Assembly: GCA_002503845.1 (NCBI GenBank)
Contig: DASO01000010.1
Coordinates: forward strand, 122,935-186,934
Source of the DNA: Euryarchaeota archaeon UBA24
GTDB lineage: Archaea; Halobacteriota; Halobacteria; Halobacteriales; Hikarchaeaceae
Direction: 5' to 3'
DNA: 64,000 nt
Part shown: one piece after another, positions 56,002 through 64,000 of the stretch
Layout: the number at the start of each line of letters is the position of its first letter
How positions within the stretch are numbered: the first letter of the stretch is position 1
The notes under the pieces: generated by a model
What the model was told of the DNA's origin: nothing
What the model saw: only the letters and a program-made list of their open reading frames with translations
Database searches by the model: none
Position numbers and translations under genes: made by a program

Positions 56002-56398
56002 CCCTGAACTCCAAGCATTATCTCAGATGATGATGGAAATAGAAAGCAGATTGGAAGTACTCCATGGCGAACTACAAAACTTACAGATGATAAAAGAAGA
56101 TGTGGAGATGGCAATGGTGTCGATGGAATCTATTTCTACAGAATCTACCATCCAAGTCCCCCTTGGAAGTGAAACTTATGTTCGTGCTTCGGTGGTAAAT
56201 GATGATGAATTCATTGTAGGGATAGGTGGCAATTATTCTCAAGGTCAGAACAAAGAGCAAGCGAAAATACTTCTTACGGAAAGGTCTCAGACAATAACAT
56301 CTCGAATAGAAAATATTTCAAAAGCAATTGAAGAGTTAAAAGCCCAGGGTGTAAAATTAGGTCAACAGGCCCAAGAACAATTCTCCAACCTACAATAA
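55988..56398 (+). CDS. pfdA: Prefoldin alpha subunit
   Basis: 136 residues with two coiled-coil arms (about 1-50 and 88-130) around a beta-hairpin core holding VPLGSETYVRA and GIGGNYSQGQNKEQAK. Forms the alpha2-beta4 jellyfish chaperone; pfdB is not in the window. ATG 55988 overlaps rplX by 14 bp. A longer start at 55970 is less likely. Confidence 0.94.
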   Translation: MSQADPELQALSQMMMEIESRLEVLHGELQNLQMIKEDVEMAMVSMESISTESTIQVPLGSETYVRASVVNDDEFIVGIGGNYSQGQNKEQAKILLTERSQTITSRIENISKAIEELKAQGVKLGQQAQEQFSNLQ

Positions 56399-56435
56399 AA
56401 TAAAAATTATATCGAATAACTTGAGATCTGTAGAG

Positions 56436-57506
56436 TTATTCCGATTTAAGTCCGCCACCTTCAACAAGCATGATTGCCTCCCCATCCGCTAGGTTGGGGG
56501 CATCAACTAAACGGACTACCCGTTTAGTCCCTTTTGATTTTCGGAGGTATAATCTGAAAGTAGAGGTATGTCCAAGGATATTTCCACCTATTGGACGGGT
56601 AGGATCCCCAAAGAAAGAATCGGGATTGGAAGAAACTTGATTCGTTACGAGGGTGGCAACATTGTACAGGTCGTTTATTCGCATTAAATCATGAAGATGT
56701 TTATTAAGTTTTTGTTGACGAGAAGCTAAAGTCCCTCTACCAACATATTCTGCACGGAAATGGGCGGTAAGAGAATCAACGCAAACGAGTCGGATGGGGA
56801 ATTTAGAATCCGAAGATTGACCAACTAGCTCCTTCGCTTTTTGTGCAAGTAGCATTTGATGGTTTGAATTAAAAGCCTTAGCAACGTGGATATTCTCAAG
56901 TACAGATTCGATCAGAGCCTCGATAGCAAATTCGTCTTCAGGGGATCCGTCAATTCCATGTAAACGCATTGTCGCTGCTTGGGTATCACTATCAAGACCA
57001 CGAACCATATCGTCGATTCTTTCTGGGCGGAAGGTATCTTCGGTGTCGATAAAAATGGCAGATCCTTCGAGTCCTCCTAATTCTCTTGGAAGTTGGACAT
57101 TTACAGATAGCTGGTGAGTAACTTGAGATTTTCCAGATCCAAATTGACCATATACTTCAGTTATAGATTGCGTCTCAACGCCGCCACCCAACAAGTCGTC
57201 TATCTCAGAAACACCCCATGTGAGTTTTCCAATTAGATCTCTTCGTTTTTTGACTTCTGTTGCCGTTTCAAACCCACCAATATCAGAGTTTTCCCTAGCG
57301 GCTTGTATAATATCTGATGCAGTGCTTTCCCCGATATCTGCAGTACTAGATAGCTCCATGGGACTTGCAACTGCTATGGCTTGATAAGAATCGAAGCCAC
57401 TGTCTCGGAGTTTCTCTGCTGTTGCAGGTCCAACACCGGGTAAATCTTCCAAAGAGGTCTCAGGTTTCTTTGGAGTTTCTTCTTGTTCAGGGATACTTGG
57501 TTCCAT
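56436..57506 (-). CDS. radA: RadA recombinase
   Basis: RecA/Rad51-family strand-exchange protein; 356 residues. N-terminal helix-hairpin-helix domain (about 20-80, [16 protein letters not shown]), polymerisation linker, then the ATPase core with Walker [10 protein letters not shown] (about 120-128), Walker [11 protein letters not shown], and L2-type [12 protein letters not shown]. Slightly acidic, Pro/Glu-rich first 18 residues. Start ATG 57506. Confidence 0.97.
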   Translation of the reverse strand: MEPSIPEQEETPKKPETSLEDLPGVGPATAEKLRDSGFDSYQAIAVASPMELSSTADIGESTASDIIQAARENSDIGGFETATEVKKRRDLIGKLTWGVSEIDDLLGGGVETQSITEVYGQFGSGKSQVTHQLSVNVQLPRELGGLEGSAIFIDTEDTFRPERIDDMVRGLDSDTQAATMRLHGIDGSPEDEFAIEALIESVLENIHVAKAFNSNHQMLLAQKAKELVGQSSDSKFPIRLVCVDSLTAHFRAEYVGRGTLASRQQKLNKHLHDLMRINDLYNVATLVTNQVSSNPDSFFGDPTRPIGGNILGHTSTFRLYLRKSKGTKRVVRLVDAPNLADGEAIMLVEGGGLKSE

Positions 57507-57663
57507 AACGGATTGGTGTTAGAGCAGGGGGGATATAAACCTCCGTATACAGCGTAGTGAAAGTGTAAATGTAAACTAAATAAAATTATAAAGTCGCCCT
57601 ATGTGATGATTTGGTGGGATCTAAATAGAAAAAGAACTATCAAATTTTTATTTTATTTATCAA

Positions 57664-57882
57664 ATGATGGATAATGAATTTTATATCTCTGGCAGCATGA
57701 ATTTGAGTATGGTTAAAAGTTCAATCGTGTTTGGGGCGTCACTAGGAATCATAGTTATTGGATTGGTATTGTTATTGTATGGAGAGTATGTCCAGCAAAA
57801 AGAACTAATTTGGGGAGGGGGCCTGCTTGCCCTAGCAGGAGTTGCAATCCAAACATATCAAATCTCGCTGCAAAAAGAGTGA
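57664..57882 (+). CDS. Small two-helix membrane protein
   Basis: Up to 72 residues with two hydrophobic helices (about 20-40 and 48-66), the second glycine/alanine-rich. Similar tiny proteins occur in haloarchaea (for example DUF7470), but similarity is too weak to name. An AT-rich promoter-like region (57642-57660) precedes the tandem ATGs at 57664 and 57667; an internal ATG at 57709 is possible. It ends 7 bp from the convergent htpX stop. Real coding status is likely but unproven. Confidence 0.55.
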   Translation: MMDNEFYISGSMNLSMVKSSIVFGASLGIIVIGLVLLLYGEYVQQKELIWGGGLLALAGVAIQTYQISLQKE

Positions 57883-57889
57883 TTGGATT

Positions 57890-58795
57890 TTAGAAATTAT
57901 ATTGGAGTTCGTTGAGACGTTCGATTCGTTTTTCCATGGGAGGATGGGTTGAGAAGAGTTTACCAATGAACCCTACCTTAATTGGGATTATAAAGAACGC
58001 ATTCATTTCGGATTGGGATGTTAATTCGCCTGCAGGGGGAATCATTGAAATTCCAGTAGAAATTTTCCGAAGTGCAGAAGCTAGTGCGGCGGGGTTTTGA
58101 GTTATTTCTGCGGCACCTCTATCGGCAGCAAACTCTCGATATCGAGAGAGTGCTCTTATTAACAAATAGGAAATGATCCAAACTGCCAACGAAATGGCTA
58201 CCGCGGCCCAGACAGGGGCGGCGGCTCGGTTGTTTCTCCCACGGCCAAAGAAGAACCCCCAACGGACGATGAAAAATGCGATGGTAGATAGGAAGGATGC
58301 AATTGTCATAGTGGTGACGTCTCTATTTTTAATATGCGCAAGTTCATGTGCAATAACGCCCTCCAGCTCATCTTCGTTTAATAAGTTGAGGAGGCCTTCT
58401 GTGACGCAGACTGCGGCGTGATTCTTAGATCTACCAGTTGCAAATGCATTTGGCAGTTGAGTAGATGTTACTGCTATTTTTGGAGTGGGGAGACCAGCTT
58501 GCCAGGCGAGGCGTGTTACAGAAGCGTGGAGATCGGGATATTCAGTTTTATCAACTATACGTGCCCCCATGGAACGTAAAGCCAATGTATCAGAAAAATA
58601 CCATTGGGCTATTGAAAAAAGTCCCAATATCGCGGCCATTGAAATGAGCCCCACATCGAAATATGTGGTGATTGCTGCGATGAAGAAGACATATAGTGCG
58701 AATAATAAGAACGTGGTTAAGATCATGCGGAATTGCAAACCAGGGTCTTTTTTCCATTTCGCGGGGGTGGAAGAGTATGTTGTGGAACTTACCAT
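57890..58795 (-). CDS. htpX: HtpX-family membrane zinc metalloprotease
   Basis: 301 residues with two N-terminal and two internal membrane helices. Zinc site HELAHIKNRD (HExxH, about 149-158), a downstream Glu ligand in REFAADRGAA, and FSTHPPMEKRIERL near the C-terminus are diagnostic of M48B proteases. It degrades misfolded membrane proteins. ATG 58795, divergent from nmd3. Confidence 0.94.
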   Translation of the reverse strand: MVSSTTYSSTPAKWKKDPGLQFRMILTTFLLFALYVFFIAAITTYFDVGLISMAAILGLFSIAQWYFSDTLALRSMGARIVDKTEYPDLHASVTRLAWQAGLPTPKIAVTSTQLPNAFATGRSKNHAAVCVTEGLLNLLNEDELEGVIAHELAHIKNRDVTTMTIASFLSTIAFFIVRWGFFFGRGRNNRAAAPVWAAVAISLAVWIISYLLIRALSRYREFAADRGAAEITQNPAALASALRKISTGISMIPPAGELTSQSEMNAFFIIPIKVGFIGKLFSTHPPMEKRIERLNELQYNF

Positions 58796-58901
58796 GTGGT
58801 CCGGTACGTAGAGGGATAATTAAAAATGTACCGAATTGAATGAATATATTTTGAAGAGTATAGCTACAAGATTAACTTGTCCCAGTTATCATATACAAAT
58901 A

Positions 58902-60014
58902 ATGAGTGAATTTGGGTTGTTTTGTCCAAACTGTGGGAACGCTGTTGAGCGGGGGCGGGGGAGAACTACTCAAGGAGAATCAGAGGAATGGGAAAGAGGT
59001 AGAGAAAATATGTTGTGTGATCAGTGTTATTTTGATCAATTTGAACTGGTAGAAGTGAAAGAGAAGGGAAATATTCAAATCTGTTCAGTTTGCGAAGCTA
59101 TCTGTAGGAAAAATAAATGGATAGATAAAAAAGAGGGTTTGGAAGAGAAAGTAATATTGGAATTGGTAGAAGATGGACTAAAAATTCATGATGACGTGAA
59201 GGAGATGAATTGGGGATTTATTCTAGAAAATATTGATACCAAGATGATGAATATTAAATGTGAATTTGAGGGAAATGTAAAAGGGAGAAAGATAGTAGAA
59301 AATAGAATGATTGAAGTTCAGATAGTACGCGAAATTTGTGATGTGTGTAGAAAAAAATCAGGTGGTTATTATGCTGGAGAGATACAGATTCGAGCGTCAA
59401 CGAGGAAACCTACGGGTGTAGAGAAAAATCGTTCTATTGAAATTGCTAATGACGTGGTTAATCGAAGAACATTACTAGGCGACAGGAATGATTTTATCTC
59501 AAAGATAGTAGAAAAAAAAGAGGGCATAGATATACGGATATCTACTAGTAAGCTCGGGCAGAAAATATCGAAATCTATTGTAGAAGAATTAGGGGGTTCA
59601 GTGTCAACTTCGGAGACATTAGTGACAGAAGATCGGGATGGAAATAGAGTATATAGAATTTCATATTTGGTGCGCCTTCCAGCAATAATTATTGGAGACG
59701 TGATAGACATAAGAGATGGAAATGGACCAATTTTAATTAGAAGTTCAGGGAGTGTTTTAAAAGGTATTCGACTCGCCTCGGGTGAATCGTATAAGGGGTC
59801 GGTGGAAGATGGGAAATTCAATAAATTGAAGCATATTTCTAAGGTGGGGAAAACCTCTATTGTATCGATAGATGATACATATTCAATGCAGATATTGGAT
59901 CCAGAATCATATCGTCCGATAACAATAGCTCGTCCAATGTTTGTTGATTCAGATTGGAAGGAAGTAAAAGTAGTAAAAACGGAAGAAGGGGTGTACGTTT
60001 TACCTAATGAATAA
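58902..60014 (+). CDS. nmd3: NMD3-family ribosome protein
   Basis: 370 residues. The N-terminal zinc region has repeated CxxC pairs (CPNCGN, CDQCYF, CSVCEA and later CDVCRK), matching NMD3, which in eukaryotes exports the 60S subunit; in Archaea a role in large-subunit maturation is assumed. The C-terminal half is beta-rich. The frame extends 22 codons upstream, but ATG 58902 (MSEFGLFCPNCG) matches homologues. It overlaps taw2 by 8 bp. Confidence 0.9.
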   Translation: MSEFGLFCPNCGNAVERGRGRTTQGESEEWERGRENMLCDQCYFDQFELVEVKEKGNIQICSVCEAICRKNKWIDKKEGLEEKVILELVEDGLKIHDDVKEMNWGFILENIDTKMMNIKCEFEGNVKGRKIVENRMIEVQIVREICDVCRKKSGGYYAGEIQIRASTRKPTGVEKNRSIEIANDVVNRRTLLGDRNDFISKIVEKKEGIDIRISTSKLGQKISKSIVEELGGSVSTSETLVTEDRDGNRVYRISYLVRLPAIIIGDVIDIRDGNGPILIRSSGSVLKGIRLASGESYKGSVEDGKFNKLKHISKVGKTSIVSIDDTYSMQILDPESYRPITIARPMFVDSDWKEVKVVKTEEGVYVLPNE

Positions 60015-61026
60015 AAACGCCGTTGTCGTGAGTAAAGGAGATGTTAAAAAAGAACTAGAGTTATTAAAAAAGGGGCAGGATTATGATGATTCTAGGAAGA
60101 TTAGGACCCATGATGAGAAATCAATAGAAATTCCAATTCATGGGCCGGGGGGAGAAATGAAAAACAGGGTCATAATAAATCAAAAAAATCCTCAGATTAG
60201 GGCCAAGGGGTTGAAAGATTTGCTTCGAGATAGGGGGGTTTCGGAAGAAGAAATAAAAATGTCCCCCCGATCGTGGGATGTGATTGGAGAAATAGCTTTA
60301 GTTCAATTTTCAGAAAAATGTACCACTGAAAAGGAAATAGGAGAATGTTTGATGGAGTTACAAGGGGTCAATACTGTGCTATCTCGAGTTGGAATTGAAG
60401 GGACCGAAAGAAAACCAATTATAAAATATATTGCAGGGTTGGAAGAAACAAAAACTGTTCATACGGAATGGGGGGTGAGGTATTCATTGGACCTATCAGA
60501 AGTTATGTTTTCCCCAGGCAATAGGGAAGAAAGAAAAAGAATGGGGAGGATAGTTGACAGGGGAGAATGTGTATTGGATATGTTTGCGGGAATCGGCTAT
60601 TTTTCGATCCCAATGTCTATTTCAGGGGCAGAAGTAACGGCAGTGGAGAAGAATGTAGCATCCATGAGATATCTGAAAGAGAATATTCAACTGAACCGCG
60701 TTGAAGAAAATTTACATCCAATAAGAAACGATTGTAGGAAATTTATCGAAGGGTGGGCGGATGAGAAAGGAAAATTATTTGATAGAATCGTAATGGGCCA
60801 CTATGATTCGGTTGAATTTCTCAAAGAAGCATACTCGGTGGTAAAACGGGGAGGAATAATCCATTTACATGAAGTGAGAGCTGACACAAATCCGTCTCAA
60901 TCATATAGTGAAATTAAAACGGTGGCAGCAAAAGTGGGAAGAGTTGCCAAGGTTATGAATAGAACAAGAATTAAAGGATACAGCCCAGGTACATCTCATT
61001 TTGTTGTAGATATTCGAGTTACATAG
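60007..61026 (+). CDS. taw2: Trm5/Taw2-family enzyme, probably Taw2 (wyosine side-chain transferase)
   Basis: 339 residues. The SAM-binding core DMFAGIGYFSIPM (about 192-204) and VEKN are shared by Trm5 and Taw2. The motif EVMFSPGNREERKRMGRIV and the sequence IVMGHYDSVEFL, where Trm5 has an NPPx-type motif, resemble Taw2, which transfers aminocarboxypropyl to imG-14 at tRNA-Phe position 37. Trm5 remains the alternative. Translationally coupled to nmd3. Confidence 0.8.
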   Translation: MNKNAVVVSKGDVKKELELLKKGQDYDDSRKIRTHDEKSIEIPIHGPGGEMKNRVIINQKNPQIRAKGLKDLLRDRGVSEEEIKMSPRSWDVIGEIALVQFSEKCTTEKEIGECLMELQGVNTVLSRVGIEGTERKPIIKYIAGLEETKTVHTEWGVRYSLDLSEVMFSPGNREERKRMGRIVDRGECVLDMFAGIGYFSIPMSISGAEVTAVEKNVASMRYLKENIQLNRVEENLHPIRNDCRKFIEGWADEKGKLFDRIVMGHYDSVEFLKEAYSVVKRGGIIHLHEVRADTNPSQSYSEIKTVAAKVGRVAKVMNRTRIKGYSPGTSHFVVDIRVT

Positions 61027-61063
61027 AGAGAATAAAAATTGATCAAATGGTTTATGAGTCAGG

Positions 61064-61819
61064 ATGGGTAAGGAGATAGATATGCAAAATCTAGCTGGAG
61101 AAACTATAGTGGTAACAGGCGGTTCGCAAGGAATCGGATTGGCAATTGCAAAAAATGTGGCTGTAAAAGGGGCACACATACTGATAACAGATATTCAAGA
61201 TGGGACAGATGCCGTTAAAGAGATAGAAGATGCAGGAGGGAGTGCAGAATTTCGCAAAGGCGATGTAACGAGTGAAGAGTCCATGCGTGCTGTGTTTAAG
61301 GATACTAAAATAGATGGGCTAGTCAATAATGCGGCTTATTACGCACCATTGATTGGGAATTTCAAACAATTTACAGATATTACAGTGGAAGAGTTCGAGA
61401 AGGTGATGTCAGTTAACACAACTGGTGTGTTTATTGTCACAAAAGAAGCAGTACCTGCGCTAAATGATGGTGCTCGAATTGTCAATATATCTTCGGGGAC
61501 TATTTTGAAAGGCACAGCGGGACTCTTACACTACATTGCTTCTAAAGCCGCTGTTGTAGGAATGACTAGAACTATGGCGAGAGAACTAGCAGATCGGGAT
61601 ATTAGGGTCAACACGATTATGCCAGGTTTGACTGCATCCCCAGCATCGCTACAGGGGGGAGAAGATCGGATACAACAACGCGCGGAAGCGAGTCAGATGC
61701 TCAAGAGGGCCATACAGCCAGAGGATATTGCAAATGTTATTGGATTTTTATTGAGCCATGAAAGTGGGATGATGACAGGGCAAGTAGTGAACGTAGATGG
61801 CGGGAACATACTCTACTAA
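61064..61819 (+). CDS. Short-chain dehydrogenase/reductase
   Basis: Classical SDR of about 245-251 residues: NAD(P) loop TGGSQGIGLA (about 17-26), NNAAYY, catalytic Ser in NISSG and YIASK (Tyr-x3-Lys), and MPGL after the active site. An acidic residue in TDIQD following the second strand suggests NAD(H). The substrate is unknown. ATG 61064; the ATG at 61082 is an alternative. It converges on the OCD/di-iron operon (60-bp gap), so a pathway link is possible but unproven. Confidence 0.9.
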   Translation: MGKEIDMQNLAGETIVVTGGSQGIGLAIAKNVAVKGAHILITDIQDGTDAVKEIEDAGGSAEFRKGDVTSEESMRAVFKDTKIDGLVNNAAYYAPLIGNFKQFTDITVEEFEKVMSVNTTGVFIVTKEAVPALNDGARIVNISSGTILKGTAGLLHYIASKAAVVGMTRTMARELADRDIRVNTIMPGLTASPASLQGGEDRIQQRAEASQMLKRAIQPEDIANVIGFLLSHESGMMTGQVVNVDGGNILY

Positions 61820-61879
61820 AATTTAAAACGTGAAGAGAAAAGTTGGGAGGAGATATTATCGGACTGGTAAGTTTAAAAA

Positions 61880-62107
61880 TTACCTACGTACACGGCGCCA
61901 ACTTTCTCGCTTTTTTTCCATAGCGGAATAGAGAGTCATTGATTGTATTAGTTGGGACACATCAAGTGTGCAAGAAGTAATAAGATCACCTTCGGTTTCT
62001 ATTCCAGCCACAAAAGATAAATCATGGAGATGTATATCCTGTATTTCTGCAGGTTCAGAGAACTGTACTTTGGTTTCTGGGGTTAATTTTAGAATTCGTT
62101 GTGTCAT
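61880..62107 (-). CDS. Unrecognised 75-residue protein, last gene of the di-iron operon
   Basis: 75 residues, predicted mostly beta in the first 45 (IQDIHLHDLSFVAG, EGDLITSCTLDV) then a basic helix (SAMEKKRESWRRVRR). One cysteine; no membrane segment. I do not recognise the family. It begins 3 bp after the di-iron gene stop, so the two are surely co-translated. By analogy with multi-component oxygenases it could be a coupling or regulatory subunit; that is inference only. Confidence 0.75.
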   Translation of the reverse strand: MTQRILKLTPETKVQFSEPAEIQDIHLHDLSFVAGIETEGDLITSCTLDVSQLIQSMTLYSAMEKKRESWRRVRR

Positions 62108-62110
62108 AGA

Positions 62111-62788
62111 TTAGAGAGATTCAAGAATTCTTAGTGCTGCATTATATTTTTTTTCTGCGATCTCATGCATGAAGTCGAAATCGTCCTCTGTTGCGAATCT
62201 TTTTACTATCAAACGTCCACAATGGATGTGGTCTCCTTCATCAGAGGTTACGTCGAAAAGTGTTTTTGCTATTTCAGGATAGTCATTCTCAACATATTCA
62301 CCCATCCTCCGGGAAGTTTCTGCTGCCACAATTTCGGTTGAAACTTGAAAACCTGCGGCAATGTATTGTGGCTTTTCCCACTCAGTTGCTAGGCGACACT
62401 TTGCAACTAATCGATCATAATTATCAGCCGTCCAGGTTGCCAAATCGCAGGGTACTCCAACTTGTTCAGAGAGATTTGCGTAAATTTTTGCGTGTTTTAC
62501 TTCATCTCGGATTTGTTCACCTAGTCCTACGATTAAGTCCCTATCACGATCATAAGGATCCCCTATCTCATATATTTGGGTCATTTGTCGTGCAGGGGGT
62601 AAACAGCCGATATAGAATTCTCTCCATGCCTGGGATGCGAATTGTTTTTGCATCATAGCGAGGGGTCCGCCTAGTGAATCGAAGTATTCATCTGTGAAAT
62701 ACTTCTCAACTGCATTCTCCATTTTTATGCGATATTCTTCTGTGAAATCATTCACGAATGACGCTAGGGTGGGTAAGTCTGATGACAT
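62111..62788 (-). CDS. Ferritin-like di-iron protein, possible oxygenase
   Basis: 225 residues, almost entirely helical. Two ExxH motifs in the right order for a di-iron four-helix bundle are visible: RDEVKHAKIY (Glu-x2-His, about 94-103) and SDEGDHIHCG (about 186-195), with additional Glu candidates in WREFYIG and VSTEIVAAE. The PaaA/PaaC phenylacetyl-CoA epoxidase group and ribonucleotide-reductase-like proteins share this layout; exact family not recognised. The substrate is unknown. It follows the OCD gene by 54 bp. Confidence 0.75.
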   Translation of the reverse strand: MSSDLPTLASFVNDFTEEYRIKMENAVEKYFTDEYFDSLGGPLAMMQKQFASQAWREFYIGCLPPARQMTQIYEIGDPYDRDRDLIVGLGEQIRDEVKHAKIYANLSEQVGVPCDLATWTADNYDRLVAKCRLATEWEKPQYIAAGFQVSTEIVAAETSRRMGEYVENDYPEIAKTLFDVTSDEGDHIHCGRLIVKRFATEDDFDFMHEIAEKKYNAALRILESL

Positions 62789-62842
62789 GCATATAGCATG
62801 GGGTTCGGTGGCATTAAATCAAATGGTTTGGTTGAGTGGATT

Positions 62843-63895
62843 TCACCAAACAGATTGTAAAAAGAGGTCGGTGTCTATTTCAGTTCCAAATCCACCTTCA
62901 ATTGCACGATCATACACTACTTTCCCTACAGCTGCGAATTGCATTCCAATGCCAATGTTGTTGAGAAATAGAGTAGTTTCTTCGGATTCTGGATTTTTGT
63001 TTTCGGCGATGAGAGATGAAATGTCTTGAGCAGCAGTTATGTCAAAATTGGGAATTGCCCACTTTTCAGTAAGACTTTGAGCAAAATCTGAAAATCGGGG
63101 GGCATAGTTATGGGGGCCAGAAGGTAGCTGTGTTGTTGCTACTGCTACGCGGTCTACTTCGGAAAATGCTTCCCCTGGAATTTCTGGATTTTTGATTGCA
63201 CTCACATGCATTTTAGGTTCTATCCAAGATGCGTCGAATATAGGTTTCATTGCGTTGGAAGCACATGCGAGGATATTGGTTCCTGATATTGCTTTGGTAG
63301 GTTCATCCACAGAGAGAACGGCAGGGTCTAATTTGGAATCCCATTCTTTGGCGAATGCTTCGCGATTTTTTTGAGTGGGGCTATATACATTCACTTGCTC
63401 GAGATCAAACATCTCGGCAAAAGCCTCTATTTGTCCACCAGCATGTCTACCCGCACCAAGCAGGCCCATCGTGTGGACATCAGAGGAAGGGACCATGTAT
63501 TTAGCTCCAAGAGCATTTGTAGCCCCGACGCGCATTTTACTAGCATATCCATCGGGAATGATTAGAAGTGGTTCGTTTGTTTCGATATCGTACACTTGAA
63601 CGTATTCCACATATTTTTTGTCTCGGGCCATTCCCAGCTTGAATTTTCGGCCCCCTTCCCAGCGGATTCGATCAGATTGAATGCGAAGAGCAGATACACC
63701 AAAATCTTGTATGATACCAGACATAATTTTGTAGACATAAGCATCGTTGGGCCCAAGTGGAAGTATCATGTCGGATCGGGGGATGCTAACTACTCGTCCG
63801 GCGGCATCGGCCTTGTATGCCAGTTCCAATGCTTCGATGGAAGACCTCATATCTAAACACTGTTCAACTTCAGTTTCGGAGAGAAAAATCACCAT
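62843..63895 (-). CDS. Ornithine cyclodeaminase / mu-crystallin family dehydrogenase
   Basis: 350 residues. NAD(P)-binding LLGAGRHAGGQ (about 144-154), preceded by DGYASKMRVGATNALG, and a C-terminal NNIGIGMQFAAVGKVVYDRA. The family contains ornithine cyclodeaminase, alanine dehydrogenase and ketimine reductases, so it probably reduces or oxidises an imine/amino acid. ATG 63895, with a clear TATA box ~43 nt upstream. It heads the three-gene operon with the di-iron protein. Confidence 0.88.
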   Translation of the reverse strand: MVIFLSETEVEQCLDMRSSIEALELAYKADAAGRVVSIPRSDMILPLGPNDAYVYKIMSGIIQDFGVSALRIQSDRIRWEGGRKFKLGMARDKKYVEYVQVYDIETNEPLLIIPDGYASKMRVGATNALGAKYMVPSSDVHTMGLLGAGRHAGGQIEAFAEMFDLEQVNVYSPTQKNREAFAKEWDSKLDPAVLSVDEPTKAISGTNILACASNAMKPIFDASWIEPKMHVSAIKNPEIPGEAFSEVDRVAVATTQLPSGPHNYAPRFSDFAQSLTEKWAIPNFDITAAQDISSLIAENKNPESEETTLFLNNIGIGMQFAAVGKVVYDRAIEGGFGTEIDTDLFLQSVW

Positions 63896-63932
63896 ACAAT
63901 GGGATTATTGTTAATAGAGTAAAAAGTAGAGG

Positions 63933-63942
63933 GGTATAAAAG
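63933..63942 (-). promoter_or_regulatory. TATA box of the OCD/di-iron operon
   Basis: CTTTTATACC on the minus strand, ~43 nt from the OCD ATG, giving a short leader of ~17 nt. Confidence 0.55.
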
Positions 63943-63950
63943 AAATTTTT

Positions 63951-64000
63951 CGGGAAAAGAAGGATTTAACTTAGGAAAGTGCCACAATAAGAGTGCGTTC
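63951..64000. other. Window edge, no feature seen
   Basis: Short AT-rich end piece beyond the operon promoter; I see no open frame or RNA gene in it. Confidence 0.6.

Noticed and set aside
59369-59821. 150-codon minus-strand frame inside nmd3
   Set aside because: Antisense to a continuous NMD3-like protein; no motif.
62191-62658. 155-codon plus-strand frame opposite the di-iron gene
   Set aside because: Composition is leucine/histidine-rich as expected of an antisense shadow, while the minus-strand protein has ordered di-iron motifs.
1-64000. CRISPR arrays, insertion sequences, integrases, rRNA genes
   Set aside because: No regular direct repeats, transposase motifs or rRNA-like sequence were found; the gene content is chromosomal housekeeping.

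Overview
The window reads as chromosomal DNA of a euryarchaeon related to the Halobacteria, but apparently not a salt-in halophile. Haloarchaeal traits visible here are a FolC-FolP fusion, a TbsP-type (DUF5821) regulator, DUF63, a uS10-like paralog, a SAMP2-like modifier next to rfcS, and the local orders rpl39e-rpl31e-eif6, rplX-pfdA and samp-rfcS-alaS. Archaeal lipid (egsA), tRNA (Taw2, TrmI), replication and translation genes agree. However, GC looks close to 40% by eye and many proteins are Lys-rich rather than strongly acidic. A low-GC sister lineage of Halobacteria (for example Marine Group IV / Hikarchaeia) is my best inference; it cannot be proven from the window alone.

Layout. 1-9.8 kb: the 5' part of the termination nuclease aCPSF1/FttA, then proS, a ferredoxin-type glutamate synthase, glycerol-1-phosphate dehydrogenase and a glycosyltransferase. 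9.8-14.7 kb: folate (folCP) and purine (AICAR transformylase, purB) genes, which meet metabolically at formyl-tetrahydrofolate. 14.7-20.9 kb: a tightly packed lysine/diaminopimelate operon dapA-dapB-dapD-lysA-dapF-dapE with a membrane protein after it. 21-24.8 kb: RNA and protein-synthesis accessory genes (PUA protein, NAC, TrmI, a short TFS, Nudix, uS10-like) and an EamA exporter. 24.8-32.3 kb: an accessory-looking stretch with a cyclase, an F420-type LLM enzyme, a Zim-like DNA methylase, tRNA-Leu(CAA), a nicotinamidase, DUF63 and a TbsP-YcaO pair. 32.4-43.5 kb: valS, gnd, membrane ferredoxin, amidotransferase, phosphohexomutase, GNAT, SAMP, rfcS, alaS and an intron-containing tRNA-Arg(UCU). 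43.7-49.7 kb: a nucleotide kinase, a split MgtE pair, srp54, a small Zn protein, ftsY, sufU and the eif6-L31e-L39e operon. 49.9-56.4 kb: TPR protein, DUF424, sufS, a divergent modE / wtpABC tungstate-molybdate system with twin palindromic operators, then rplX-pfdA. 56.4-61.8 kb: radA, a small membrane protein, htpX, nmd3-taw2 and an SDR. 61.9-63.9 kb: an unrecognised three-gene operon (OCD-family dehydrogenase, ferritin-like di-iron protein, 75-residue protein).

The strongest candidates for something new are the OCD/di-iron/small-protein operon, the E1-YcaO fusion paired with a TbsP regulator, and the twin operator between modE and wtpA. I see no CRISPR array, insertion sequence, integrase, rRNA or replication origin.
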